Shown piece after piece: positions 36,752 through 45,447 of a DNA stretch of 64,000 nucleotides. Each line of letters begins with the position of its first letter. Position 1 is the stretch's first letter. The position numbers and the translations under genes are program-made. The notes beneath the pieces are model-generated. The model did not search any database. It saw nothing but the letters and a program-made list of their open reading frames with translations, and was not told the DNA's origin. Source of the stretch: Methylorubrum populi (GTDB taxonomy: Bacteria; Pseudomonadota; Alphaproteobacteria; Rhizobiales; Beijerinckiaceae); the NCBI RefSeq assembly GCF_002355515.1, contig NZ_AP014809.1:650001-714000 (forward strand), given 5' to 3'.

Positions 36752-37881
36752 CCTCGCTTCGCCGTCTGTTTCTCGCCGTCCTGCTCGGTCTCCTCACCGG
36801 CCTGGGCTTCGCCGTGATGACGAGCCCGGTCTTCGCCGCCGGCACCCGCATCAAGGACATCGCCACGCTGAAAGGCGTGCGCGACAACCAGATCTTCGGC
36901 TACGGCCTCGTCACCGGCCTCCAGGGCACCGGCGACACCCTGCGCAATGCGCAGTTCACCGAGCAGTCGCTGCAATCGCTGCTCGACCGGCTGGGCATCA
37001 ACGTGCGGGACGCCCGCCTGCGCACCCGCAACATCGCCGCCGTGATGGTGACCGCCGACCTGCCGCCCTATACCGGCACCGGCTCGCGCATCGACGTCAC
37101 CGTGACCTCCATGGGCGACGCCACCTCGCTGCGCGGCGGCACGCTGCTGATGACGCCGCTGACCGGCGGCGACGGCCTCGTCTACGCCGCGGCGCAGGGG
37201 CCGCTCGCGGTCTCGGGCTTCTCGGTGCAGGGGCAGGCCGAGCAGTTGACGCAAGGCGTGCCCACCGCCGGCCGCATCCCCAACGGTGCCTTGGTGGAGC
37301 GCGAGGTGCCCGGCACCTTCCGCGATCTGCCCGAACTCGTGTTCGAGCTGAAGAACCCCGACTTCAAGACCGCGACCCAGATCTCGGACGCGATCAACGC
37401 GTGGTCGATGGGGGCCTTCGGCCGGCGCATCGCCAGCGCCCGCGACCAGCGCGCCGTGGTGGTGATGCGCGGTCGCCAGATGGCGCAGACCCGGCTGGTG
37501 GCGCAGATCGGCGACCTGACGATCCAGCCCGACACGCCGGCCCGCGTCGTCGTGGACCAGCGCACCGGCACGGTCGTGATCGGGCGCAACGTCACGATCT
37601 CCACCGTCGCCGTGACCCACGGCAATCTCACGGTCCGCGTCACCGAGGCGCCGGAGGTGTCGCAGCCCGAGCCCTTCTCCAACGGCCAGACCGTGGTGGT
37701 GCCCCGCACCGAGGTGGCGGCGCGCGAGGAGCGCGGCAAGCTCGCCATCCTCGGCGGCTCCGATCTGCAGACGCTGGTGCGCGGCCTCAATCAGGTCGGG
37801 CTCAAGCCCACCGACATCATCGCGATCCTGCAGGCGGTAAAGACCGCCGGCGCCCTCCAGGCGGAGCTTGTCGTCCAATGA
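36748..37881 (+). CDS. flgI: Flagellar P-ring protein FlgI
   Basis: A 377-residue periplasmic ring protein with a leader peptide (LFLAVLLGLLTGLGFAV, cut near VFAAG). Core motifs are RIKDIATLKGVRDNQIFGYG, LVTGLQGTGDTLRNAQFT, VMVTADLPPYTGTGSRIDV and the C-terminal LVRGLNQVGLKPTDIIAILQ. The stop overlaps motE as ATGA. Confidence 0.97.
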   Translation: MTSLRRLFLAVLLGLLTGLGFAVMTSPVFAAGTRIKDIATLKGVRDNQIFGYGLVTGLQGTGDTLRNAQFTEQSLQSLLDRLGINVRDARLRTRNIAAVMVTADLPPYTGTGSRIDVTVTSMGDATSLRGGTLLMTPLTGGDGLVYAAAQGPLAVSGFSVQGQAEQLTQGVPTAGRIPNGALVEREVPGTFRDLPELVFELKNPDFKTATQISDAINAWSMGAFGRRIASARDQRAVVVMRGRQMAQTRLVAQIGDLTIQPDTPARVVVDQRTGTVVIGRNVTISTVAVTHGNLTVRVTEAPEVSQPEPFSNGQTVVVPRTEVAAREERGKLAILGGSDLQTLVRGLNQVGLKPTDIIAILQAVKTAGALQAELVVQ

Positions 37882-38579
37882 CGACATTTCTTTCCCTGTC
37901 ATCCCAGCCCCGGCAAGCCGGCCCCGGGATGGCCCGCCGCATGGGCGGCGACGCGCCTTCGCGCTTGCCTCGGATCACGGCCCGTTACCGGGCCGAGATC
38001 CATCGGGGACTGGCGGCCCTTTGCTGGCTCGCTCTCTCCGGCGCTGCCCTCGCCGCCGGCGGCGAGCATGCCGATCCGGCGAAAGAAGCCGCCATGCGCG
38101 CGCTCGCCGCCCGCGACGCGCCGAAGGAAGTCTCGGCGCAGGATTTCGTCGCCAGGGAGCCGGCCAAGACCGGCTACTGCGCCAACATCGCCGACGCTGC
38201 GGCGGATGCCCGCTTCGCGTGGCAGAAGGAGCAGCTCGCGGCGATGGAGCGGCAGGTCGAGGAGCGCATCAAGCTCCTCGAAGAGAAGCGGGCCGAGTAC
38301 GAGGTGTGGCTCAAGCGCCGCAACGAGTTCCTGGCCAAGGCCGACGAGAGCGTGGTCGCGGTCTACGCCAAGATGCGGCCCGACGCGGCGGCGCTCCAGC
38401 TTGCCAACATGCCCGACGAGGCGGCCGCCGCCCTGCTGACCAAGCTCAACGCCCGCACGGCGAGCGCCATCCTCTCGGAGATGGAGGCCGCGCGGGCGGC
38501 GAACCTCGCCCGGGCGATGTCGGAATCCGGCCGCAAGGATGCGGCCGCGCCGGCCCAGAAGAAGAACCAGAGGTCGTGA
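37878..38579 (+). CDS. motE: Flagellar motility protein MotE
   Basis: A 233-residue protein of the rhizobial MotE type, described as a periplasmic chaperone for MotC. The MgtE_N-like core is AVYAKMRPDAAALQLANMPD followed by AAALLTKLNARTASAILSEM, after a coiled coil (about 112-145). A hydrophobic signal (GLAALCWLALSGAALAAGG) sits unusually far in, near residue 50. The first 45 residues are encoded by a palindrome-rich stretch, so the true start may be later (ATG at 37929) or a repeat may have entered the 5' end. It lies between flgI and flgH as in Sinorhizobium. Confidence 0.88.
   Translation: MTTFLSLSSQPRQAGPGMARRMGGDAPSRLPRITARYRAEIHRGLAALCWLALSGAALAAGGEHADPAKEAAMRALAARDAPKEVSAQDFVAREPAKTGYCANIADAAADARFAWQKEQLAAMERQVEERIKLLEEKRAEYEVWLKRRNEFLAKADESVVAVYAKMRPDAAALQLANMPDEAAAALLTKLNARTASAILSEMEAARAANLARAMSESGRKDAAAPAQKKNQRS
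37900..37931. repeat. Imperfect palindrome at the 5' end of motE
   Basis: CATCCCAGCCCCGGC (37900-37914) pairs with GCCGGCCCCGGGATG (37917-37931) at 12 of 15 positions around AA. The shape (CATCCC...GGGATG) resembles interspersed palindromic repeats of GC-rich alphaproteobacteria, but here it lies within the reading frame. Whether it is a mobile repeat is inference. Confidence 0.5.
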
Positions 38580-39289
38580 TGCGCCCTGCCCTCCCCCTCG
38601 CGGCGGCCCTGCTCGCCCTCTCGCTCGGCGCCTGCCAGAGCGATCTCGACCGCCTCGGCCGCCCGCCCGTGCTGACGCCGATCGGCACCGGGCTCAATGC
38701 CCCGCGCGAGCCGCTGCCGACCACCTTCGGCGCGCTGGGCGGGCGCCACAGCTACCATTCGACCTGGAGTCCGGCGAGCGCCGCGCTCTACCAGGATCCC
38801 CGCGCCCGCGACGTCGGCGACGTCATCACGGTGAGCATCGCCATCAACGACAAGGCGCAGTTCGACAACGCCACCGAACGCGAGCGCAGCCAGAAGAGCT
38901 TCCTCGGCTTCGATTTCGGCTACGGCGTCTCGGGCCTCAAGGATTCGGCCACGGCCGATACCGGCATCCGCTCCGGCACCGAAACCAAGGGCCAGGGCTC
39001 GATCGACCGCAAGGAATCGCTCAGCCTCTCCGTCGCGGCGGTCGTCACGGAAGTGCTGCCCAATGGCAATGTGGTGATCTCGGGCTCGCAGGAGGTGCGG
39101 GTCAACAACGAGGTGCGCGTGCTCAACGTCGCCGGCATCGTCCGCCCGCGCGACATCTCGCGCAAGAACACCATCGACTACGACAAGATCGCCGAGGCGC
39201 GCATCTCCTACGGCGGGCGCGGGCGCCTCACCGACGTGCAGAACCCGACGCTGGGCCAGCAGGTCTTCGAGACCGTGGCGCCGTTCTGA
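38579..39289 (+). CDS. flgH: Flagellar L-ring lipoprotein FlgH
   Basis: A 236-residue outer-membrane lipoprotein. The signal peptide ends in the lipobox LSLGAC, with the acylated Cys at about 19. Core motifs are ALYQDPRARDVGDVITVSIA, the NKQ-like substitute IDRKESLSLSVAAVV, LPNGNVVISGSQEVRVNNEV and GIVRPRDISRKNTI. The start overlaps the motE stop (TGATG). It forms the outer-membrane bushing around the rod. Confidence 0.96.
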   Translation: MRPALPLAAALLALSLGACQSDLDRLGRPPVLTPIGTGLNAPREPLPTTFGALGGRHSYHSTWSPASAALYQDPRARDVGDVITVSIAINDKAQFDNATERERSQKSFLGFDFGYGVSGLKDSATADTGIRSGTETKGQGSIDRKESLSLSVAAVVTEVLPNGNVVISGSQEVRVNNEVRVLNVAGIVRPRDISRKNTIDYDKIAEARISYGGRGRLTDVQNPTLGQQVFETVAPF

Positions 39290-39301
39290 CGAGGGGCGAA
39301 C

Positions 39302-39784
39302 ATGGCGGATGCCAAGGACGGCAAGAAGAGCGGCAAGGGCTGGATCGGAGCGCTCGCCCTGGTCACCCTCGTCGCCGTCGGCACCGGCGGCGGTCTCGGC
39401 GTCTACCTGCTCGGCAGCGTCGAGAAGTCGGTCGACCTCAAGAAGCGCGAGGAGGCCGACAAGGCGGTGAAGGTGCTGAACTACACCGGCGACCTCTCCC
39501 TGCGCAGCGTCGGCTCCGTGGTGGCCAACCTCGCCGAGCCGACCGATGCCTGGGTACGGATCGAATCCTCGGTCGTGTTCAAGACCGGCGCCCTGCCCAA
39601 CCCCGACGTGACGCTCGCCGAGATCCGCGCCGACGCGCTGGCCTATCTGCGCACGCTCTCCATGGCGCAGATCGAGGGCGCCAACGGCCTCCAGCACCTG
39701 CGCGAGGACCTCAACGAGCGCGTCGCGATCCGCACCAAGGGCGCGGTGCGCGAACTCATCGTCGAATCGCTGGTGGTGCAATGA
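39302..39784 (+). CDS. fliL: Flagellar basal-body protein FliL
   Basis: A 160-residue stator-associated protein with one membrane helix (IGALALVTLVAVGTGGGLGV at about 15-34) and a periplasmic domain (WVRIESSVVFKTGALPN, ADALAYLRTLSMAQIEG, LREDLNERVAIRTKG). In other bacteria FliL supports stator function and torque. The ATGA overlap with fliP shows coupling. Confidence 0.93.
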   Translation: MADAKDGKKSGKGWIGALALVTLVAVGTGGGLGVYLLGSVEKSVDLKKREEADKAVKVLNYTGDLSLRSVGSVVANLAEPTDAWVRIESSVVFKTGALPNPDVTLAEIRADALAYLRTLSMAQIEGANGLQHLREDLNERVAIRTKGAVRELIVESLVVQ

Positions 39785-40560
39785 ACGGGCGGATGGTTCG
39801 GCGCCTGACGCTGGCTGCAGCCGTGCTGGGACTCACCGCCACCGCCGCCCTGGCGCAGGGCGCGGCACCCGGCGGCGTCACCGGCGTGCCCGGCCTCGAT
39901 GCGCTGCTGCCGCCGGGCAACGGAGCGGCATCCGGGCGCATCATCCAGCTCGTCGCGCTGCTGACCGTCTTGTCGCTGGCGCCGGGCCTGCTCGTGATGG
40001 TGACGAGCTTCACGCGTTTCGCCGTCGCCTTCTCGTTCCTGCGCTCGGGGCTCGGCCTGCAGAGCACGCCGGCCAACCTGTTCCTCGTCTCGCTCGCCCT
40101 GTTCATGACCTTCTACGTCATGGCACCGACCTTCGACCGCGCCTGGAACGAGGGCGTGAAGCCGCTGCAGGAGAATCGCATCGGCGAGGAGGAGGCGTTC
40201 GGCAAGATCGTCGAGCCGTTCCGGGAGTTCATGACCCAGCACGTGCGCCCGAAGGATCTCCAGACCTTCACGGATTTGGCGAGCCGCAACTTTCCCAAGG
40301 CGGAGGCCGGCGAAAAGATCGACCTGCGCATCCTGATCCCGGCCTTCATGATCTCCGAATTGCGCAGGGGCTTCGAGATCGGCTTCCTGATCGTGCTGCC
40401 CTTCCTTGTCATCGATATCATCGTCTCGACCATCGTGATGTCGATGGGCATGATGATGCTGCCGCCGACCGTGATCTCGCTGCCGTTCAAGGTGCTGTTC
40501 TTCATCCTGATCGACGGCTGGAATCTGCTGGTCAGCGGCTTGGTGCGATCGTTCTTCTGA
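39781..40560 (+). CDS. fliP: Flagellar export gate protein FliP
   Basis: A 259-residue type III export gate component. A cleavable signal (LTLAAAVLGLTATAALAQG) is followed by the gate helices IIQLVALLTVLSLAPGLLVM and VTSFTRFAVAFSFLRSGLGL. Signature motifs are LFMTFYVMAPTFDRAWNEGV, PAFMISELRRGFEIGFLIVL and the C-terminal MGMMMLPPTVISLPFK. The last 29 bp overlap the 3' end of the convergent ClC gene. It ends the first plus-strand flagellar operon; fliQ and fliR are not adjacent. Confidence 0.97.
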   Translation: MNGRMVRRLTLAAAVLGLTATAALAQGAAPGGVTGVPGLDALLPPGNGAASGRIIQLVALLTVLSLAPGLLVMVTSFTRFAVAFSFLRSGLGLQSTPANLFLVSLALFMTFYVMAPTFDRAWNEGVKPLQENRIGEEEAFGKIVEPFREFMTQHVRPKDLQTFTDLASRNFPKAEAGEKIDLRILIPAFMISELRRGFEIGFLIVLPFLVIDIIVSTIVMSMGMMMLPPTVISLPFKVLFFILIDGWNLLVSGLVRSFF

Positions 40561-42343
40561 AGCGCAGGGCAGCGCGGTAGGCGCGCCGCTCGGTTTCGGC
40601 CCGCACCGTGGTCGCCCGCACCTGCAGCAGGTCGCGGCGCGTCAGCAGCCCGACCAGGGCGCCGCTCCGCGGATCGGTCACGACGAGGCGGCCCTGGCCG
40701 GTCGCCGTCATCACGTCGAGGGCGTGGGCCACCACGTCGTCGGGATGGACGACCGCCAGCGGCTGGCCGGCCATCTGTTCCCCCAGCCGCTCGGCGCCGT
40801 GGCCGCCCTCGAGCGTCCAGTGCAGGGCCTGCCCGCGCGTGGCGAGCCCGACGGGGCGGCGCGCGGCGTCGAGCACCGGATAGGCCTGATGCCGCCCCGC
40901 CTCCATCGCGGCGACCGCCTCCGCGACGCTGCTCCCGGCATCGAGCGTGTCCACGTCGCGGACCATCACGTCGCGCACGCGGGTGAGCGCGTAGGCGTCG
41001 ATGGCGTATTCGCGGGTGACGTGCTGGCCGCGCCGGGCGAGCTTTTCGGTGAGGATCGAGCGCTTCAGGAGCAGCACCGTGACGGCGTAGGCGGTCACCG
41101 TGGCGGCGAGGAGCGCACCGAGGACGCGGACGTCGCCGGTGAGTTCGACGGCGAACAGGGCGCCGGTGAGCGGCGCGCGCATGGTGCCGCCGAGCATCGC
41201 CGCCATGCCGAGCAGGGCCCAGAAGCCGTGAGCGCCGGGCAAGGCGAGGCCCGCGAGCCAGCCCATCGCCCCGCCGAGGATCAGGAGGGGTGCCAGGACG
41301 CCGCCCGAGGTGCCGGAAGCGAGCGCCACCAGCCAGATCGCCGCCTTGACCGCGAGGATCAGCAGCACGGCCCGCACGGCGAGGTCTCCGTTGAGGAGGT
41401 CGCCGATCACGTCGTAGCCGACGCCGAGCGCTCGCGGCTCGATCAATCCGCCGAGGCCCACGAACAGGCCGCCGAGGGCCGGCCACCACATCCAGTGCAG
41501 CGGCAGGCGCTCGAAGGCATCCTCCAGCCGGTAGAGCAGCGTCGTCAGCAGGCCCGATAGCAGACCGGCGAGGAGGCCGATCCCGGCGCAGGCGATCAGC
41601 CCCCATCCGGGCAAAGCCGGGTCGCTGGCGAAGGGAAAGAGCGGGCCGGCCTCGAACAGCAGCGGACGGAGTGCCGAGGCGGTGAGGACGGCGGCCGTCA
41701 CCGGGACGAAGCTGCGCGGGCGCCACTCGAACAGCAGCAACTCGACCGCGAGCAGCACCGCCGCGACCGGCGTGCCGAAGATCGCCGTCATGCCGGCGGC
41801 GGCGCCCGCCACCAGCAGGGCCTTCCGCTCGGCATCGCTCAGGTGGAAGTGCTGCGCGAAGAGCGAGCCGACCGCGCCCCCCGTCATGATGATCGGCCCC
41901 TCCGCACCGAAGGGTCCGCCGGTGCCGATCGAGATGGCCGAGGAGAGCGGTTTGAGCACCGCGACCTTGGCCGACATCCGGCTCGCGCCGATCAGGATCG
42001 CCTCGATCGCCTCGGGGATGCCGTGGCCGCGGATCTTCTCCGAGCCGTAGCGCGCCATCAGCCCGATCACGAGGCCGCCGACCACGGGGACCAATACCAT
42101 CCAGGGCGAGGACGTCACGCCGCCGAGGGATCGCGGAACGGTGTCGAGCGCACCGAACCACGCGAGGTTCGTCACCAGCGCGATGAGACGCAGCAGCACC
42201 GCCGCCGCCAGGGTCGCGCCCGCTCCGATGATGAGCGCCATCCCGACCAGGACCAGGATGCGCCGGTCGGCGGTGAAGTCGCCGAGCGGACGCCGCACGA
42301 CGGGGCTTGGCCCCTGCCGGTGGACCGGCGCTTCCTGATTCAC
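40532..42343 (-). CDS. ClC-family chloride channel/antiporter with CBS domains
   Basis: A 603-residue membrane protein. ClC anion-site motifs are GTGGPFGAEGPIIMTGGAVG (GREGP-like; the gating Glu is in GAEGP), GAAAGMTAIFGTPVAAVLLA and ASGTSGGVLAPLLILGGAMG. The C-terminal 140 residues hold two CBS repeats (VRDVMVRDVDTLDAGSSVAE and LAVVHPDDVVAHALDVMTAT). It starts at GTG 42343 behind AAGGAGG 5 nt upstream; an ATG at 42347 is in another frame and is a shadow. It is divergent from a MarR regulator and wedged within the flagellar cluster. Channel versus Cl-/H+ exchange is not settled by eye. Confidence 0.93.
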   Translation of the reverse strand: MNQEAPVHRQGPSPVVRRPLGDFTADRRILVLVGMALIIGAGATLAAAVLLRLIALVTNLAWFGALDTVPRSLGGVTSSPWMVLVPVVGGLVIGLMARYGSEKIRGHGIPEAIEAILIGASRMSAKVAVLKPLSSAISIGTGGPFGAEGPIIMTGGAVGSLFAQHFHLSDAERKALLVAGAAAGMTAIFGTPVAAVLLAVELLLFEWRPRSFVPVTAAVLTASALRPLLFEAGPLFPFASDPALPGWGLIACAGIGLLAGLLSGLLTTLLYRLEDAFERLPLHWMWWPALGGLFVGLGGLIEPRALGVGYDVIGDLLNGDLAVRAVLLILAVKAAIWLVALASGTSGGVLAPLLILGGAMGWLAGLALPGAHGFWALLGMAAMLGGTMRAPLTGALFAVELTGDVRVLGALLAATVTAYAVTVLLLKRSILTEKLARRGQHVTREYAIDAYALTRVRDVMVRDVDTLDAGSSVAEAVAAMEAGRHQAYPVLDAARRPVGLATRGQALHWTLEGGHGAERLGEQMAGQPLAVVHPDDVVAHALDVMTATGQGRLVVTDPRSGALVGLLTRRDLLQVRATTVRAETERRAYRAALRFRRTIAPSR

Positions 42344-42374
42344 GCATACCTCCTTCGATCGGTTGCGACGGTTA

Positions 42375-42393
42375 TATGTCGTATTACGATATA
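42375..42393. promoter_or_regulatory. Probable MarR operator between clc and marR
   Basis: An imperfect palindrome, TATGTCGTA / T / TACGATATA, with 9-bp arms and one mismatch. It lies in an AT-rich patch of the 107-bp divergent intergenic region, about 31 bp from the clc start. MarR proteins typically bind such 16-20-bp palindromes next to their own gene. Confidence 0.6.
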
Positions 42394-42450
42394 ATCTAGT
42401 TCTCTCGGTGACGGGGCGGCCGCGGCATGGCGTGTGAGGAGCCGGAACGG

Positions 42451-42894
42451 ATGACCGGGGAAATGTCGCGGTCGCACTACGCGGCGCTGGCGGCCTTCCG
42501 GTACGAGCTGCGGCGCTTCCTCGCCTTCAGCGAGGCGGCGGCGACTGAGGCCGGGCTGCCGCCGCAGCAGCATCAGGCGCTCCTCACTGTCGCGGGCCAT
42601 CTCGGGCCGGAGCCGCCGACGGTCGGGCATATCGCCGAGCGCCTGCTGATCGCCCCGCACAGCGCCGCCGAACTCGTCACCCGGATGGTCGAGGCCGGAC
42701 TTCTGACCAAGAGCCGCGGCGCGCAGGACCGGCGGCGGATGGAACTCGCCCTCACCCCCGAGGCCGAGGCGCTCCTGCGCCGGCTGACCGCGGCGCATCT
42801 GGAAGAACTCGGCAGCCTGGAGCCGGCCCTGGTGCGGGCGCTCGCCCTTGCCCGCGGCGAGGCCGCGGAGCCGGACGCCTCCGGGCGGACCTGA
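42451..42894 (+). CDS. MarR-family transcriptional regulator
   Basis: A 147-residue winged-helix regulator. The DNA-binding region reads PPTVGHIAERLLIAPHSAAE and LVTRMVEAGLLTKSRGAQDR, with the wing arginines in AQDRRRMELALT. AGGAG lies 9 nt before the ATG at 42451; an ATG at 42427 without such a site would add 8 residues. It is divergent from the ClC channel with a palindromic operator between them, so it probably controls both. The ligand is unknown. Confidence 0.88.
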   Translation: MTGEMSRSHYAALAAFRYELRRFLAFSEAAATEAGLPPQQHQALLTVAGHLGPEPPTVGHIAERLLIAPHSAAELVTRMVEAGLLTKSRGAQDRRRMELALTPEAEALLRRLTAAHLEELGSLEPALVRALALARGEAAEPDASGRT

Positions 42895-42981
42895 GGGCTC
42901 TGCGTCGCAATCCCCGCACAAGGCTCAGCCCTCATTCAGGCTGGCGACGCGTGTCAGGTCGCCAACGGGATCGGTCCGGGG

Positions 42982-44682
42982 ATGTTCGGTCGCGAGCAAG
43001 TCGAGAGATTGTGGAGCAACATCGTCGATCTCGGCGCGAGGCGGCTGATCGCCCTCGGGCTGGTCGGCCTTCTGGTGTTTCTCGGCGTCGGCATCGGCGC
43101 CTACTATCTCAGCCGCCCGGCCCAGGAGATGCTGTACACCGGGCTGTCGCGTGAGGACGTGTCGCGCATCGGCGGCGTCCTGAAGGACAACGGCATCCCC
43201 TTCGACGTGTCGTCGGACGGCACGGCGGTGCTCGTCTCCTTCGGCCACACCGCCCAGGCGCGGATGCTGCTCGCCGAGAAGGGCCTGCCGCAGAGCTCCA
43301 AGTCCGGCTACGAGCTGTTCAACGATCTCGGCTCGCTCGGCATGACCTCCTTCATGCAGGAGGTGACCCGCGTACGCGCGCTGGAGGGCGAGATCGCCCG
43401 CACGATCCAGGGCATGAAGGGCGTGCGCGCCGCCCGCGTCCACCTCGTCCTGCCCGACCGCGGCTCGTTCCGCCGCGACCAGCAGCCGGCCTCGGCCTCC
43501 GTGGTGGTGCGCACCGAGCCCGCCGACGACGTCTCGGGCGCGCAGGCGATCCGCCAGCTCGTCGCCTCGGCGATCCCCGGCATGAAGCCCGACCGCGTCA
43601 CCGTGATCGGCTCGGAGGGCACGGTGCTGCTCGCGGGCGACGACGCCGGCACGGCGCCGACCGGCAAGATGGCGACGCTGGAGAAGTCGGTCAGCCGCGA
43701 GATGCAGGACAACATCCGCCGCACGCTGGCGCCCTATCTCGGCGTCGGCAATTTCGAGGTCAGCGTCGCGACCCAGCTCAACACCGACAAGACGTCCACG
43801 AACGAGACGATCTACAATCCCGACCAGCGGGTCGAACGCTCGGTGCGCTCCGTGCGCGAGAGCGAGAACGCGCAGAACCGTAACAGCCAGCGCCCGACCA
43901 GCGCCCAGGAGAACCTGCCCGACCAGCGCACCCGCTCGGACGGCAACGACCAGTCGAGCAACGAGAGCTCGAAGAAGGAGGATCTCACCAACTACGAGAT
44001 CTCCCAGAAGACGGTTCAGACGGTGAGCGACGGCTACGCCATCCGCCGCCTCTCGGTCGCGGTGCTGGTCAACCGCTCGCGGCTCACCGCGCTTGCCGGA
44101 CCCGAGGACAAGGCCGCGCTCGACAAGCAGATTTCGGAGATCGAGGAGCTCGTCGGCTCGGCCGCGGGATTCAGCAAGGAGCGCGGCGACACGATCAAGG
44201 TCGCGGCGGTGGGCTTCGTCAACGACGGCCAGCCGCTCGAGCCGGTGCCGCCGCTCTCGCTCACCGACGTGATGATGAAGCAGTCCGGCACGCTCATCAA
44301 CGCGGCGACGATCCTGGTCGTGGCCGGCCTGCTGATCTGGTTCGGCCTGCGCCCGGCGCTCCGCGCCATCCTGGCGACGCCCGAGGCCGCCCAGAGCGAG
44401 GTCGCGGCGCTCGCCGGCCCCGAGGGCGCACCCGCCCTCGCCGGCGGCATCGCCGCCGACGGCACGGTGGCGCTCGCCGCGCCGGGCACCGCGCTCCCCG
44501 GCACGGCCGGCGCGAGCGAGGCGGCCAGGCTCCCCGCGCCGGGTGTCGCCGGCCTGCTGGAGGAGTTGGAGGACAAGATGGCGCGCTCGCCGCAGAAGCG
44601 TTTGGAGCAGTTGATCGACATCGACGAGGAGCAGGTCGCGGCCGTGCTCAAGCGCTGGCTGATGCGTGAGGAGCCGGCGTGA
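42982..44682 (+). CDS. fliF: Flagellar MS-ring protein FliF
   Basis: A 566-residue membrane ring protein with two membrane spans: LIALGLVGLLVFLGVGIGAY near 22-41 and INAATILVVAGLLIWFGL near 440. Periplasmic ring-building motifs include MLYTGLSREDVSRIGGVLKD, LAEKGLPQSSKSGYELFND, RVHLVLPDRGSFRRDQQPAS and FEVSVATQLNTDKTSTNETI. The cytoplasmic FliG-binding tail ends RLEQLIDIDEEQVAAVLKRW. It starts a second plus-strand flagellar operon. Confidence 0.96.
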   Translation: MFGREQVERLWSNIVDLGARRLIALGLVGLLVFLGVGIGAYYLSRPAQEMLYTGLSREDVSRIGGVLKDNGIPFDVSSDGTAVLVSFGHTAQARMLLAEKGLPQSSKSGYELFNDLGSLGMTSFMQEVTRVRALEGEIARTIQGMKGVRAARVHLVLPDRGSFRRDQQPASASVVVRTEPADDVSGAQAIRQLVASAIPGMKPDRVTVIGSEGTVLLAGDDAGTAPTGKMATLEKSVSREMQDNIRRTLAPYLGVGNFEVSVATQLNTDKTSTNETIYNPDQRVERSVRSVRESENAQNRNSQRPTSAQENLPDQRTRSDGNDQSSNESSKKEDLTNYEISQKTVQTVSDGYAIRRLSVAVLVNRSRLTALAGPEDKAALDKQISEIEELVGSAAGFSKERGDTIKVAAVGFVNDGQPLEPVPPLSLTDVMMKQSGTLINAATILVVAGLLIWFGLRPALRAILATPEAAQSEVAALAGPEGAPALAGGIAADGTVALAAPGTALPGTAGASEAARLPAPGVAGLLEELEDKMARSPQKRLEQLIDIDEEQVAAVLKRWLMREEPA

Positions 44683-45446
44683 TGGACGCGGTGATCGCGC
44701 GCTACCTGCCGGACTTTTCCGAGCCGCCGCCCGCGACGGCGACCGCCGAGGAGCCCGACTTTTCCAGCCTCTGGTTCCGCGCACCCTCGCCGGAGCCGAT
44801 CCGGGCCGGCATCGCGCCTAATCCGGCGGAGCCGGAGGCCGCGCGCGAAGCAGAGACGGACGACGAGCCCGAGATCGAACCCATCGTCCCCCGCGCCGCC
44901 GCGGTGGCGAGGCCGTCGGAGGACCGCGACGCATTGATCGCCGCCGCCGAGGCGCGGGGACGCGAGCAGGGCCGCGCGGAGGCGCTGGCCGAGGCCGCGG
45001 CGCAGGCGGCGCTCGAACGCGAGGCGCAGAAGGCTTTGTTCGAGGAAGGGTTGGCGCAGGCGCGCCGAGACTGGAGCGAGGCTGAGAGTGAAGCCCTCGC
45101 CACCGGTTTCGCCGCGGCGATGCAAACGCTCGACACCGCCCTGTCGGACCGCGTCGCGCGGCTGATCGCGCCAATTCTCGGCCAGGCGCTGCAGCAGCGG
45201 GCCCTGGAGGAACTCGGCGCCGCCCTCGGGCGCATCCTGGCCGAGCCGCAGCGGCCGGCGGTGCGGGTGCGCGGGCCTGAAGACCTGATCGCGGCCCTGT
45301 CCGCCCGGCTCGGCGGGCTCGCCGCCGGTATCGCCTTCGAGGCGGATGCGGGACCGGACGTGAGCGTGAGCGCGGGTGAGACCGTGATCGAGACCGAACT
45401 TGCGGCTTGGAGCCGCCTGATCGCCGCGGCGGTCGCGGAGGCGTGA
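44682..45446 (+). CDS. fliH: FliH-like flagellar export regulator
   Basis: A 254-residue acidic protein positioned right after fliF (TGATG overlap, GAGGAG upstream). The Ala/Glu/Arg-rich central coiled coil (about 82-140: AAAEARGREQGRAEALAEAA) and C-terminal domain (TALSDRVARLIAPILGQALQ, VRVRGPEDLIAALSARLGG) fit the FliH/HrpE family, which holds the export ATPase FliI. fliI is not in this window. Sequence conservation in this family is weak, so the symbol rests on both position and composition. Confidence 0.75.
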   Translation: MDAVIARYLPDFSEPPPATATAEEPDFSSLWFRAPSPEPIRAGIAPNPAEPEAAREAETDDEPEIEPIVPRAAAVARPSEDRDALIAAAEARGREQGRAEALAEAAAQAALEREAQKALFEEGLAQARRDWSEAESEALATGFAAAMQTLDTALSDRVARLIAPILGQALQQRALEELGAALGRILAEPQRPAVRVRGPEDLIAALSARLGGLAAGIAFEADAGPDVSVSAGETVIETELAAWSRLIAAAVAEA

Positions 45447-45447
45447 G

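Noticed and set aside
40113..42347. A 744-codon minus-strand ORF starting at an ATG 4 bp above the clc start
   Set aside because: It is out of frame with the clear ClC protein, which has the better-spaced ribosome binding site. The alternate frame has no helices or motifs.
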